From: Rhizobium sp. 007
Lineage (GTDB): Bacteria; Pseudomonadota; Alphaproteobacteria; Rhizobiales; Rhizobiaceae
Assembly (NCBI RefSeq): GCF_015353075.1
Contig: NZ_CP064187.1
Span: 4,232,728 to 4,296,727 of the forward strand
DNA length: 64,000 nucleotides
Direction of reading: 5' to 3'
Position numbers and translations under genes: made by a program
Shown: positions 36,262-45,338 of the stretch, in pieces
How the letters are laid out: the number at the start of each line of letters is the position of its first letter
How positions within the stretch are numbered: position 1 is the first letter of the stretch
The notes under the pieces: model-generated
What the model saw: only the letters and a program-made list of their open reading frames with translations
What the model was told of the DNA's origin: nothing
The model's database searches: none

Positions 36262-37760
36262 CGCTGGTTCTCTTCCAGAACGTTAAGGTCCATGTGGTTG
36301 CGCATATAGCGCTCCGAGGCCTTCTGCAGCGGCTGGTAGTCCCAGGGATAATAGGCGCCATTGCGCAGCGCTGCATAAACGACCCAGCGGCGTGCCTGGC
36401 TTTCCCGCACGGATTGGTCGTATTGTGCGAGGTTCCAGCGTCTATTTGCCTGTTCGGTCAATGCCTTGAGCGTCGCGGTATGGGCCGGGTCCGTAGCGAG
36501 GTTCTTGAGCTCGTGCGGATCGGCATCGAGGTCGAAGAGCATCGGCGGGTCTTTTTCGCAGAGCGACAGCTTGTAGCGCCTGTCGCGCAGGCAGACGAGC
36601 GGCGCGATCGAGCCTTCCGCAGCATATTCCATCGGCACCGGGCCGCGACTGCCGGTGCCCGTGGCGAGGGGGGCCAGATCCTCGCCGTCGGTCCATTTCT
36701 TGAGCGAGCTTATGTCGAGACCGGCAAGTCCGGCCAGCGTTGGCGTTACGTCCAGCGTTGAAATCGGCTGATCGATTCGCGTTGCCTTCCAGCCGGGTGC
36801 GGCAATCATCAGCGGTACCCGCGCCGAACCGTCGAAGAAGCACATCTTGAACCACAGCCCGCGTTCGCCGAGCATGTCGCCGTGGTCGGAGACAAACAGG
36901 ATGATGGTGTTTTCCGCCATCCGTCCGCGCTCGAGCACGTCGAGGATCTCGCCGATTTTCTCGTCCACATAAGAGATACTGGCGAAGTAGCCCCTTCGCG
37001 CGCGGCGGATGTGTTCGGGCGTAATGTCGAAAGCCTTGTAGTCGCAGGCTTCGAGCAGGCGCTGCGAATGCGGATCGAGCTCATCGAACGGGATTGGTCC
37101 GACCTTAGGGTCGAGCGCCGGGCAGTCTTCGTAGAGATCAAAGAATTTCCGCCGTGCCACGTAAGGGTCGTGCGGGTGCGTGAAGCTGACGGTCAGACAC
37201 CATGGACGCTCGTCCTGCCGGCGCGAAAGATCGTAGAGTTTGCGGGTCGCGTGGTAGGCAACCTCGTCGTCATATTCCATCTGGTTGGTGATTTCGGCGG
37301 CGCCGGCGCCGGTGACCGAACCAAGGTTGTGATACCACCAGTCGATGCGCTCGCCGGGTTTCGTATAGTCGGGCGTCCAGCCGAAATCGGCGGGATAGAT
37401 ATCGGTCGTCAGCCGCTCTTCGAAGCCGTGAAGTTGATCTGGCCCGACGAAATGCATCTTGCCGGAAAGCGCTGTCTGATATCCGGCGGCCCGCAGATGG
37501 TGCGCGTAAGTCGGGATGTCGGAGGCAAATTCCGCGGCATTGTCATAGACGCGTGTCCGGCTGGGGAGCTGGCCCGACATGAAGGAGGCTCGCGCCGGAG
37601 CGCAGAGCGGGCTTGCCGTATAGGTGTTGGCGAAACGCACGGAACGCTCCGCCAATGCCTTCAGATGCGGCGCGTGAAGAAATTCGGCCGGTCCGTCCGG
37701 AAACAGCGTTCCGTTGAACTGGTCGACCATGAGGATGAGGATATTCGGGTGCGCCATCAT
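36243..37760 (-). CDS. betC: Choline-sulfatase
   Basis: Hydrolyses choline-O-sulfate to choline and sulfate, cytoplasmic, feeding glycine-betaine synthesis. The 505 residues include the sulfatase signature with formylglycine-forming Cys53 (LCAPARASFMSGQ), metal-site residues in ILILMVDQ and VSDHGDMLGERG, and the C-terminal choline-sulfatase-specific extension ending MRNHMDLNVLEENQRYP. The substrate call rests on that extension and on the divergent choline-sulfate-type LysR regulator. The choX gene expected just upstream is reduced to a stump. Confidence 0.93.
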   Translation of the reverse strand: MMAHPNILILMVDQFNGTLFPDGPAEFLHAPHLKALAERSVRFANTYTASPLCAPARASFMSGQLPSRTRVYDNAAEFASDIPTYAHHLRAAGYQTALSGKMHFVGPDQLHGFEERLTTDIYPADFGWTPDYTKPGERIDWWYHNLGSVTGAGAAEITNQMEYDDEVAYHATRKLYDLSRRQDERPWCLTVSFTHPHDPYVARRKFFDLYEDCPALDPKVGPIPFDELDPHSQRLLEACDYKAFDITPEHIRRARRGYFASISYVDEKIGEILDVLERGRMAENTIILFVSDHGDMLGERGLWFKMCFFDGSARVPLMIAAPGWKATRIDQPISTLDVTPTLAGLAGLDISSLKKWTDGEDLAPLATGTGSRGPVPMEYAAEGSIAPLVCLRDRRYKLSLCEKDPPMLFDLDADPHELKNLATDPAHTATLKALTEQANRRWNLAQYDQSVRESQARRWVVYAALRNGAYYPWDYQPLQKASERYMRNHMDLNVLEENQRYPRGE

Positions 37761-37777
37761 TCGTTGGTCCTTGGATA

Positions 37778-37879
37778 TTAGAGGCCGAGCGAGCTTTTCA
37801 CCGTATCAGCAGCAGGCTTCCCGTCGAGCGTGGTGACGCCGGAGAGCCACGGATCGATGGCCTTTTGGATTTGCCTTTT
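37778..37879 (-). pseudogene. C-terminal stump of a choline-binding protein gene (choX-like)
   Basis: The last ~33 codons before the stop at 37778 read QKAIDPWLSGVTTLDGKPA then ADTVKSSLGL, the typical end of the choline ABC transporter periplasmic-binding protein that usually sits between the regulator and betC. Upstream of about 37879 the frame turns into unrelated basic sequence and there is no room for the other ~280 residues. The stump directly precedes betC, so the deletion also brought a new promoter region to betC. Confidence 0.6.
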
Positions 37880-38054
37880 GCCATGCAGGGGCAAGCGGCA
37901 CCGGAGAGGAGGAAGAAGAGGGGCTGGCAGCGAACCGGTTCGTGGACGAATTCTTTCCATTGCAGTTCCCCTGTTATTCGAGCAATTTATTGAACATCAG
38001 GTTAGTTCCCCTTGTGAAGCTGGCTTTTTTCAATGGGTGATCAAAGGATTTCTT

Positions 38055-38975
38055 ATGGCAGAGCGACCAATTGACCTTGGATGGGTTCGCGTATTTGCCG
38101 CGGTGGGGAAAATGGGCAGTCTCTCGTCTGCGGCCGGAACTCTCGGCCTGACCCAGCCTGCTGTCAGCTATCAGATCCGCCGCCTGGAAGAGCACATGGG
38201 CGTCAGCCTCCTTCAGCGGCAGCACCGCGGTGTCGAATTGACGTCGGAAGGCCGCAGGCTTTTCGACGTCACCTCTCGTACGGTTGACGATATCGACATG
38301 TTGGTGCGCAGTTTTCGCAGCCAATCCGAACGTCCGGCGATCAGGCTGAGGACGGATTACGCCTTCTCATCGCTCTGGCTGATCCCACGTATGCATACCT
38401 TCCGCCTGCATTATCCCGAAATGGACATCCAGATCGTCGCGACGCAGCGCATGGAGCACGGCCCGCCGGATGGCGACATTGCCGTCGTCTTCGGAACGCG
38501 GCAGGAATTCGGCAGCAACGCGACGCTACTTCTGCCGGAAAAGGTCGTCCCGATTTGCACCCAAGGCTTTCTGGATCGAAACGGCCCCTTCTTCGATCCG
38601 TTCGAGATTGCCAGCGCGCGTCTTCTGCATCTCGATACGCGCGCACCGTCGCCGTGGTTCGATTGGAAGAGCTACCTCGCCGAGCTCGGCATCAATCGTG
38701 ATGCGGCCGTAGGGCAGGGCGAGCTCAGTTTCAACACATATTCGCTTGTCGTGCAGGCGGCGATCGGCGAGCAGGGGCTGGCGATCGGCTGGATGGGTCT
38801 GGTCGATTCGCTGCTAGCGTCACGTATGCTGGTTACAGCCGGACCGATGTTGGAGGCCACGGACCGTGGCTACTGGCTTGTGCCGCCCAAAGCGCAGAGC
38901 GCGGAGACTGATCGGCTTGCCGCCTGGCTGATCTCCGAGGCCGGCATAGACTCGCTCAAGGCGCAAGATCTTTGA
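38055..38975 (+). CDS. LysR-family regulator of choline-sulfate use
   Basis: A 306-residue LysR regulator: HTH region LGWVRVFAAVGKMGSLSSAA and TQPAVSYQIRRLEEHMG, then a GcvA-like effector domain (RLRTDYAFSSLWLIPRMHTF). The GcvA-like architecture with divergent betC matches the family annotated as choline-sulfate utilisation transcription factor. The 3' end overlaps the otsA end by 20 bases tail-to-tail. It probably activates betC when choline sulfate is present. Confidence 0.87.
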   Translation: MAERPIDLGWVRVFAAVGKMGSLSSAAGTLGLTQPAVSYQIRRLEEHMGVSLLQRQHRGVELTSEGRRLFDVTSRTVDDIDMLVRSFRSQSERPAIRLRTDYAFSSLWLIPRMHTFRLHYPEMDIQIVATQRMEHGPPDGDIAVVFGTRQEFGSNATLLLPEKVVPICTQGFLDRNGPFFDPFEIASARLLHLDTRAPSPWFDWKSYLAELGINRDAAVGQGELSFNTYSLVVQAAIGEQGLAIGWMGLVDSLLASRMLVTAGPMLEATDRGYWLVPPKAQSAETDRLAAWLISEAGIDSLKAQDL

Positions 38976-40329
38976 GAAAATCCCGGCACCAGCGCGAAAC
39001 ATCGTGTTCGAGCAAATGGTCCATCATCATCTGCCAGCGCTCTTTCCGCTCTTCCAGCGGCATGCTGAGCGCCCTCGCCATCGCGTTTGCCGTACCCTCG
39101 ATGTCGTAGGGGTTGACCAGCAGGGAGCCTTTCAGCTCGCGGGCAGCACCGGCGAAGCGCGAAAGCACGAGCACGCCCGGATCGTCCGGGTTTTGTGCGG
39201 CCACATATTCCTTCGCGACAAGGTTCATCCCGTCCCGGAGCGGCGTCACCAAGCCGACTTTGCCGAGCCGGTAGAGCCCCGCGAGAATGTGGCGTCCCAC
39301 GGAGCGGTTGATATAGCGTATCGGCACCCAATCGACGGCGCTGAGAGCGCCGTTCACCCTGCCGGCCTGCTCGGCCACGGTGCGTTGCATGGCTTCGTAT
39401 TCAGGCACTTCGGAGCGGGACTTCGGAGTGATCTGCAGATAGGTGACACGCCCCTGCTGTGCCGGGTTGGCCAGGATGAAGCGCTCGAAAGCGTCGATGC
39501 GCTGCGTGATGCCCTTGGAATAATCTAGGCGGTCGACGCCGATGATCAGGCTGCGGCCTTCGATGCTTAGACGCGCTTTTTTGACCATGCTGTTGGTCGC
39601 GGCCCTTTGGGCGAATTCGGCAAAGGCTGCAGTCTCGATGCTGATCGCATAGGCGCCGCCCTTGAAAGTCCGGCCGTGGGAGCTGTAGCGGCCTTCGCCG
39701 AGTTCGTCGCCGATGCCTTCCCGTCTGAGACAGCCGGCGAAATTCTCAAGGTCGTGATCCGTCTGAAAGCCGACAACATCATAGTGCGAGAGGCCGCGCA
39801 TGATCTGCTCGTGAACCGGCATTGTGAAGAGCACGTCCGCAGGCGGCCATGGAATATGGAGGAAGAAACCGATGCGGTTCTTCAGGCCCATTTGACGCAG
39901 TTCCGCGGCGAGCGGGATCAGGTGGTAGTCGTGCACCCAGATGAGGTCATCGGGTTCGATCAGCGGCGCCAGCCGATGGGCGAAAAAACGGTTGACGCGG
40001 AAATAGCCGGCCATCTCCTTGCGGCCGTATTCCGCGAGATCCAGACGGTAGTGGCAGATCGGCCAGAGAACGCGGTTGGCAAAGCCGTGATAGTATTCTT
40101 CCACATCGGTATCGGTCAGATCCGTCAGTGCATAGGTGATGTTGCCTTGCTGCAGCCGTGCAAGCGGCTGCGGCTCATGCTCGCCGCTCGACTTTCCCGA
40201 CCAGCCCATCCATATGCCGCCGCGCTCTTCAAGGGCTGCCTTTAGGGCGACCGCCAGCCCGCCGGCGGGCGCAATGCCGCCCTTGTCGGGAACGGGCACG
40301 CGATTGGAAACAATGACGAGACGGCTCAT
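38956..40329 (-). CDS. otsA: Trehalose-6-phosphate synthase
   Basis: GT20 glycosyltransferase making trehalose-6-phosphate from UDP-glucose and glucose-6-phosphate. The 457-residue protein has MSRLVIVSNRVPVPDKGG, the N-loop APAGGLAVAL, WVHDYHLIPLAAELR, SKGITQRIDAFERFI and the nucleotide-sugar region GLVTPLRDGMNLVAKEYVAA. ATG 40329 is preferred over an ATG five codons upstream (AAGGAA at 8 bases). Downstream partner of otsB (44 bases apart), giving the osmoprotectant trehalose. Confidence 0.95.
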   Translation of the reverse strand: MSRLVIVSNRVPVPDKGGIAPAGGLAVALKAALEERGGIWMGWSGKSSGEHEPQPLARLQQGNITYALTDLTDTDVEEYYHGFANRVLWPICHYRLDLAEYGRKEMAGYFRVNRFFAHRLAPLIEPDDLIWVHDYHLIPLAAELRQMGLKNRIGFFLHIPWPPADVLFTMPVHEQIMRGLSHYDVVGFQTDHDLENFAGCLRREGIGDELGEGRYSSHGRTFKGGAYAISIETAAFAEFAQRAATNSMVKKARLSIEGRSLIIGVDRLDYSKGITQRIDAFERFILANPAQQGRVTYLQITPKSRSEVPEYEAMQRTVAEQAGRVNGALSAVDWVPIRYINRSVGRHILAGLYRLGKVGLVTPLRDGMNLVAKEYVAAQNPDDPGVLVLSRFAGAARELKGSLLVNPYDIEGTANAMARALSMPLEERKERWQMMMDHLLEHDVSRWCRDFLKDLAP

Positions 40330-40373
40330 GCCAGTTCCTTTCATGCAATGAAATACGTCGGGCGCTCAAATCA

Positions 40374-41171
40374 TCACGAGGCCAATGCCTCAATGATGCC
40401 GCGCAGAGCTTCGGCAGAAGGGATGGAGCCGCGCGCTTCGCTCGCAGGCGAAAGCGGCCCGACGCGGATCGAATGGCCGCCAAGCCGGTTGACCGTGCGA
40501 AACATCGCTTCGTCGGTCACGTCGTCCCCGATCGCAATGGCGCGTCTGCCGGCAAAGACCGGATGTGAGAGAAAGGCTTCGACCGCGTTGCCCTTGTCGG
40601 CGCTGGCCGGACGAATTTCGATCACCATCTTGCCGTGCTGGATCGTCCAGTTCGGTCCGGCTCGACTAAGCGCCTGTTCCATCAATGGTTCGAGTTCGAG
40701 CTCCCTGTCCGGTGCAAGCCGATAATGTGCGGCGACCGCCGCTCCCTTATCCTCGATCAGAACCCCCGCCCAACCTGCAGTCTCGGCGGTGAGATCCGCC
40801 TTCAGCCTCTCGAATTGCGCTGTGACTTCGGCTTTGCGCACGCTTCCGTCCGGGTCGCGCCGCTCGGCACCGTGAAGTCCGGCGATCGGAAAGTGGAACG
40901 GCGAAAAAAGCTGGTCGGCATAGTCGAGCCCCCGGCCGGTCACCAGGGCCAGCGCACCTCCGAGCCTTGTCGCCAAGGCGTCGAGATTTGCAGGCAGCGA
41001 CGGTGGAACGACGATGTCGTCCGGCGTTTCGGCTAACTCGAGCAAGGTCCCGTCGATATCCATGAAGAGAGCCCATTTTTCCGGCTCGGCGGAGAGAACA
41101 GCGAGAATAGAGTCTTCCCCTGAAACCGCATCCGGTTTCGAGGCGCTGAGAGACTGCTTCTGGTATGACAT
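40374..41171 (-). CDS. otsB: Trehalose-6-phosphate phosphatase
   Basis: HAD-superfamily phosphatase producing trehalose from trehalose-6-phosphate. The 265 residues show the nucleophile motif DIDGTLLEL near 39-47, ALVTGRGLDY, the cap domain, and the Mg-binding IGDDVTDEAMF. First gene of the otsB-otsA operon; both steps of the pathway are together. Neighbouring choline-sulfatase suggests a local osmoprotection theme, although the promoters are separate. Confidence 0.95.
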   Translation of the reverse strand: MSYQKQSLSASKPDAVSGEDSILAVLSAEPEKWALFMDIDGTLLELAETPDDIVVPPSLPANLDALATRLGGALALVTGRGLDYADQLFSPFHFPIAGLHGAERRDPDGSVRKAEVTAQFERLKADLTAETAGWAGVLIEDKGAAVAAHYRLAPDRELELEPLMEQALSRAGPNWTIQHGKMVIEIRPASADKGNAVEAFLSHPVFAGRRAIAIGDDVTDEAMFRTVNRLGGHSIRVGPLSPASEARGSIPSAEALRGIIEALAS

Positions 41172-41208
41172 GAGGCTCTATCTATGTCAGGCCCCGCTTC
41201 AGGCAACC

Positions 41209-41610
41209 CTAACTTTCCGTTTCGAAGCGCGGCAGGGCTTCGATATTGCCGGTCCAGGGCAGCGCAGAGCGGCACCAGATCTGCTTGCGCGGCGACAGCT
41301 CGGCCCGCTCATTGATCGTGCCGACGCGGATGCCGACGAAGGCGTTGTCCTCTCCCATGCGATAGAGATGCGAGCCGCAATCCGGACAGAAGAACTGCCG
41401 GCTGTATGCTCCGCTTTCGCCATGCTTGACATAGGTTTTCGGCGTACCGCGGAGAAGCCGGAAATCGTCCTGTCGCGCAACCGTGCTGACGCGATAGGCC
41501 GTCCCCGTCAGCCGCTGGCAATCCGTGCAATGACAGATGCTGACGCGCTCCGGATCGATCTCGGCCTCATAGGCAATCGCGCCGCAATGGCATCCCCCGG
41601 TAACGTGCAT
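41209..41610 (-). CDS. GFA-family (Mss4-like fold) zinc protein
   Basis: A 133-residue member of the glutathione-dependent formaldehyde-activating family. The zinc ligands are visible as GGCHCGAIAYEAEI, ICHCTDCQRLTG and FCPDCGSHLYRMG, seven Cys in all. The name of the family is historical and does not establish formaldehyde chemistry. It follows the S10 peptidase gene by 7 bases on the same strand and is probably co-transcribed. Confidence 0.87.
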   Translation of the reverse strand: MHVTGGCHCGAIAYEAEIDPERVSICHCTDCQRLTGTAYRVSTVARQDDFRLLRGTPKTYVKHGESGAYSRQFFCPDCGSHLYRMGEDNAFVGIRVGTINERAELSPRKQIWCRSALPWTGNIEALPRFETES

Positions 41611-41617
41611 CTGCTCC

Positions 41618-43114
41618 TCATTCGGCTATCTGCGCCGCCGGATGCTGGCCATAGAAGGCCTTGGCATCAGCGGTAAAAGCGGTCCGCGCCTGCGCATTGG
41701 TGTAGAACATATGGCCGCCGCGATAGACGTCCAGGCTTACACGGCCTCGCGTCAGGCTTTCAGGCAGATGGTCCACGACATAGCGGCTGACCCCATAGGG
41801 CGTGACGATATCGCTGTAGCCATGTGCGATCAGCAAATGAAAGCCTGGATTGGAACCCAGTAGCTCGCGGATGTCGTCCGTTATGCTCGCCTGCAGCCGT
41901 GATCCGCTGCCGTGTCCACCGCCCCATTCCCACTGACGGCTGACGTCGCTTTCGAGCAGCGTATAGGTCATCTCGGTCCTGAAGCCGAGTTCGTTGCGTG
42001 CGTAATCGGCAAAAGCGCCGCCATAAGCGCGGGTAAATCCGTCGAGGACCGCATCATCGCCACGATCGGAGTCTGAACCCGGATAAGGGTCGGGCGTTGC
42101 GAATGAGGCATCGTAGGGGCTCATCACCTCGCCCTGCTGCTTGGCGGAATTCTTGGCAAAGGCATTGCCCAGGAAGCCGCGGTTTCGGGTGACGACGTCT
42201 TCGGGAATGCCGGTCATCGTCGAGACCTTGCCATAGAATGCCTTCGCAGCCTCCCCCGCCGGTGCTGGTCCGGCCAAGGTCGTCAGATACTCGCCGAGCG
42301 CGAACTTCTCCGCGTCTCTTTGCGCTTCTTCGTCAAAGGTCTTGCGGCGCTCGGCTTCAGCGGCGGCGAGGGACGGGAACTCCAGAGCAGCTCCAAGCGC
42401 AAACCGGTCTGCATTGAACATCAGCTGGCCCTCAAGCAACGGCGAGAGCATGACCGCGCCGGCGATGATGATGCCTTGGCTTTGCCGAAGGGCAGCGGCG
42501 ACCTTCGCGGCACGGAAACCGCCATAGCTTTCGCCGAGAAGATATTTTGGTGAGCCAGAGCGATTGTTGTGCGCGACATAAAGCGCGATCGCCTTTGCAA
42601 TGCTCTGCGCATCGGCGTTGACGTTGTAATAGTTCGAAGCGTCGTCGGCCTTCGCCGTGCGGCTCCATCCTGTGCCGATCGGATCGATCAGCACGAGATC
42701 GGTGAAATCGAGCCAGCTCTGCGGATTGTCGACGAGCTTCGCATTTGCGCCGTCCCGGGCCTGGGGACCGAAATCCAATATGCGCGGCCCGACGAGCCCA
42801 AGGTGCAAAAATGCGGAAGCCGCGCCCGGACCGCCGTTGAAAGCGAAGGTAATCGGCCGGTTGGCCGCACCCTCCTTGGCGATATAGGCGGTGTAGAATA
42901 TCGCGCCGGTGCGAGCGCCGTTCTGCCCGAAGAGATCGAGCGTGCCCGCCGTCGCCGTATAGGTCAGCCTGCGCCCGCCGATGTTCTGTTCATGCTGGGT
43001 CACGGAATCGGACGGCAACAGCTTCAAGACGCCGGGCCGCTCCTGGGCATTCGAGACAGCAGGTGCAGCGAGAGCCAGCAGCGCGAACAGGATGGCGGCA
43101 GATCGGAACGACAC
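41618..43114 (-). CDS. Secreted S10-family serine carboxypeptidase-like protein
   Basis: An exported alpha/beta-hydrolase of 498 residues with a signal peptide (AAILFALLALAAPAVSNA). S10 peptidase hallmarks: FNGGPGAASAFLHLG (oxyanion region), nucleophile Ser196 in GESYGGFRA, and the catalytic His in YRGGHMFY near 470. S10 enzymes are common in eukaryotes but also found in rhizobia; they cleave C-terminal residues at acidic pH. It heads a two-gene unit with the GFA protein. Confidence 0.88.
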   Translation of the reverse strand: MSFRSAAILFALLALAAPAVSNAQERPGVLKLLPSDSVTQHEQNIGGRRLTYTATAGTLDLFGQNGARTGAIFYTAYIAKEGAANRPITFAFNGGPGAASAFLHLGLVGPRILDFGPQARDGANAKLVDNPQSWLDFTDLVLIDPIGTGWSRTAKADDASNYYNVNADAQSIAKAIALYVAHNNRSGSPKYLLGESYGGFRAAKVAAALRQSQGIIIAGAVMLSPLLEGQLMFNADRFALGAALEFPSLAAAEAERRKTFDEEAQRDAEKFALGEYLTTLAGPAPAGEAAKAFYGKVSTMTGIPEDVVTRNRGFLGNAFAKNSAKQQGEVMSPYDASFATPDPYPGSDSDRGDDAVLDGFTRAYGGAFADYARNELGFRTEMTYTLLESDVSRQWEWGGGHGSGSRLQASITDDIRELLGSNPGFHLLIAHGYSDIVTPYGVSRYVVDHLPESLTRGRVSLDVYRGGHMFYTNAQARTAFTADAKAFYGQHPAAQIAE

Positions 43115-43213
43115 TCTTTCCTCCTGGGCGATGGAACGCGATCATAGATAGCGTAACATCTGCCATCTCGCAGAGGTATCAAGAGATGGTGATGCGCAGG
43201 TGAGGAGAGGCGC

Positions 43214-44503
43214 TTACGTCTTCTGGGTCGTGCGCGCATTGACGTGCAGCGCTCGTCCTGCATTCCAGCCATTGATCGCGGCTCCAAATCCGAGCAGAAC
43301 GAAGAGTACTGCGGACCAGGCAAAGCTTCCGGTCGTGCCGCGAATGAGCCCGACGATCAGCGGACCGACAGCGGCCAGCAGATAGCCGACGCATTGCGCC
43401 ATGCCGGACAGGTGAGCGGCGACATGCGGATCGCGCGAGCGCAGCACGATCGTTGTCATTGCCACTGCAATCAGGCCGCCTTGTCCCGTTCCCTGCAGCA
43501 CTGCCCAAAGCCAGACCGTCGAAAGCGGCGCGAAGAGCAGGCCAAGCAGGGCCACCACGGCAATGACGCACAGCGCAGCGTTGATCAGCCGCTGGTCTTT
43601 GCCGCGTACGGCAATCTGCGGTGCCACGAGGCAGGCGGCGGCCTGTACCATGACTGATACCGAAACGATGGCGCCGGCAGTCACACCGTCGAGGCCGCGC
43701 TCGCGCAAGATCGGCACGAGCCAGCCGAAGACGCAATAGGCGAGCGCTGATTGAAGGCCCATGAAAAGGGTGACCTGCCAGGCAAGCCGGTCCCGCCAGA
43801 GGCCCTCGACCCTGAAGCCGCTTCGCCGCGTCTGCGCCGGTATCCTCAGAACCTGCGGAAGCCAGATCAAGGCGACGACGAAGGCGGGCAATGCCCAGGC
43901 GGCAAGAGCGCCCTCCAGCGATCCGTCGAGCGCGTGCTCGATCGGCAGCGTGAAACCGGCAGCGCTCGCTGCGCCGGCGCAGAGCGCCATCGTATAACAT
44001 CCGGTCATCAGCGCTGTGCGGTCGGCGAAGTCGCGCTTGACCAGGCCAGGAAGCAGGACGTTTCCGACGGCGATACAAGCGCCAGCAAGCGCGGTTCCGA
44101 GAAAGAGAAGCGGAACCGAAGATAGCCCGCGCATGGCCGTGCCGAGTGCCAGCAGCACGAGCACGCCGAGGAGCGTTCGCTCGGCACCCAATCGCTGTGC
44201 CAGCTTTGGCGCGAGCGGCGAAAAAGCGCCCAGGCAAACGACGGGAAGCGTGGTCAGCAGGCTCGCGCCGAGGGCCGAAAGGCCAAGCCCAGCGCGAATT
44301 TCCGGCAGCAGCGCGGATGCGCTGGAGAACACGGGGCGAAGGTTGAAGGCGATGAGTACGAGGCTGACACCGAGAATGATACGGCTTGCCACTGTCGACT
44401 GTGCCGGAGCTTCGGGTGCAGGAATACTGTCCGCCTCGGCATCGATCAACTGCTCGTCGATGGCCTCGAGTGCCTCGGCTGCATCAGAAATGGAGGAGGT
44501 CAC
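43214..44503 (-). CDS. CynX/NimT-type MFS transporter
   Basis: A 12-helix major facilitator protein of 429 residues (IAFNLRPVFSSASALLPEIR is the typical first helix of the CynX/NimT group, followed by LAQRLGAERTLLGVLVLLAL). The start overlaps the stop of the upstream GntR regulator by 4 bases, so the pair is co-translated and the regulator almost certainly controls it. Members move cyanate, nitroimidazoles or other small anions; the substrate here is unknown. Confidence 0.88.
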   Translation of the reverse strand: MTSSISDAAEALEAIDEQLIDAEADSIPAPEAPAQSTVASRIILGVSLVLIAFNLRPVFSSASALLPEIRAGLGLSALGASLLTTLPVVCLGAFSPLAPKLAQRLGAERTLLGVLVLLALGTAMRGLSSVPLLFLGTALAGACIAVGNVLLPGLVKRDFADRTALMTGCYTMALCAGAASAAGFTLPIEHALDGSLEGALAAWALPAFVVALIWLPQVLRIPAQTRRSGFRVEGLWRDRLAWQVTLFMGLQSALAYCVFGWLVPILRERGLDGVTAGAIVSVSVMVQAAACLVAPQIAVRGKDQRLINAALCVIAVVALLGLLFAPLSTVWLWAVLQGTGQGGLIAVAMTTIVLRSRDPHVAAHLSGMAQCVGYLLAAVGPLIVGLIRGTTGSFAWSAVLFVLLGFGAAINGWNAGRALHVNARTTQKT

Positions 44504-45177
44504 GAGAGAATCATCCGTTCAAGGGCGGCAATCACCGGCTTCATGAAGCGGCGCACGGCGGCATCCGCCTTCGCGGGGAGACCGGTCTCGATGGCATCGA
44601 TGATATCGGCGTGCGCTTTCGTGTCGGGCTCGGGAATATCCTGCCCGAGCGTTGCCTCGATGGTTTCGGCAATCGAGGCCGAGAAGAAGTCATAGATCTC
44701 GATCATCGCCCGGTTGCCGGAGGCAGCGATGATCGCTTTGTGAAAGGCAAGATCGCGCTCGACGAAGGCCGCCTTGTCGCCCCCTTCGTATTTGCCGCGC
44801 TTGGCCAGGAGGTCGCGCAGCAGAGTTATGATTTCCGGCGTCTGCCGCAGCGAGGCGAGGCGGGCTGCCTCGACGTCCAGGGCGCAGCGCGCTTCGAACT
44901 GGTCGCGCAGACTTGCCCGCCGGGCCATCGTCAGGGGTCGACTGGCATCCCTCGTCGAAAGGACGTAGGTTCCGGAGCCTTGTCGCGTTTCGAGCAGGCC
45001 CTGAGAGACAAGCACGCGCACGGCCTCGCGGACCGTGCCCCGGCTGACTGCCAGCGCGGCGGAAAGCGCGGCTTCGTTCGGCAGCTTGTCGCCGATACTC
45101 CATCGCTTGGCGAGGATTTCGCCGCGGATCGCTTCAATCGCGGTCTCGGCCAGATTTGTCTTGTAGAGCGGTTGCAT
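44500..45177 (-). CDS. GntR-family (FadR/FCD) transcriptional regulator
   Basis: A 225-residue regulator: winged helix (IEAIRGEILAKRWSIGDKLP, SRGTVREAVRVLVSQGLLE) followed by an all-helical FCD ligand domain (RDLAFHKAIIAASGN with the His/Asp metal residues). The first gene of a two-gene operon with an MFS exporter. Its ATG is the outermost base group of a 47-bp perfect palindrome, so autoregulation is very likely. Confidence 0.92.
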   Translation of the reverse strand: MQPLYKTNLAETAIEAIRGEILAKRWSIGDKLPNEAALSAALAVSRGTVREAVRVLVSQGLLETRQGSGTYVLSTRDASRPLTMARRASLRDQFEARCALDVEAARLASLRQTPEIITLLRDLLAKRGKYEGGDKAAFVERDLAFHKAIIAASGNRAMIEIYDFFSASIAETIEATLGQDIPEPDTKAHADIIDAIETGLPAKADAAVRRFMKPVIAALERMILS

Positions 45178-45221
45178 GGCATATTCATAAAGTCATCAGA
45201 TGACTTTATGAATATGCCATG
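45175..45221. promoter_or_regulatory. 47-bp perfect palindrome over the gntR-type start codon
   Basis: Two 23-base arms, CATGGCATATTCATAAAGTC plus ATC (45175-45197) and the exact reverse complement (45199-45221), flank a single central A. The core TCATCAGATGA resembles sites of FCD-type GntR repressors. The left end contains the ATG of the regulator, so binding here would block its transcription or, if transcribed, the RNA hairpin would bury the start codon. Confidence 0.75.
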
Positions 45222-45249
45222 GCTCGGTTGCGGTCAAAGAAATTCTGCA

Positions 45250-45324
45250 AAATAAAAAAGGGCCGCCTCAGCGACCCTTTCCATGAGTTTGGCCTGTAGC
45301 TGGCCTGGACCGTCAAGGCGGCCC
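45250..45324 (-). terminator. Intrinsic terminator after a 23-codon small ORF
   Basis: On the minus strand GGGCCGCCT (45324 to 45316) pairs with AGGCGGCCC (45268 to 45260), followed by TTTTTTATTTT. The 47-base loop contains an inner GGCC/GGCC hairpin. The combination is a strong terminator and shows that a short transcript ends here. Confidence 0.75.
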
Positions 45325-45338
45325 CAGGAAGGCGGGGA

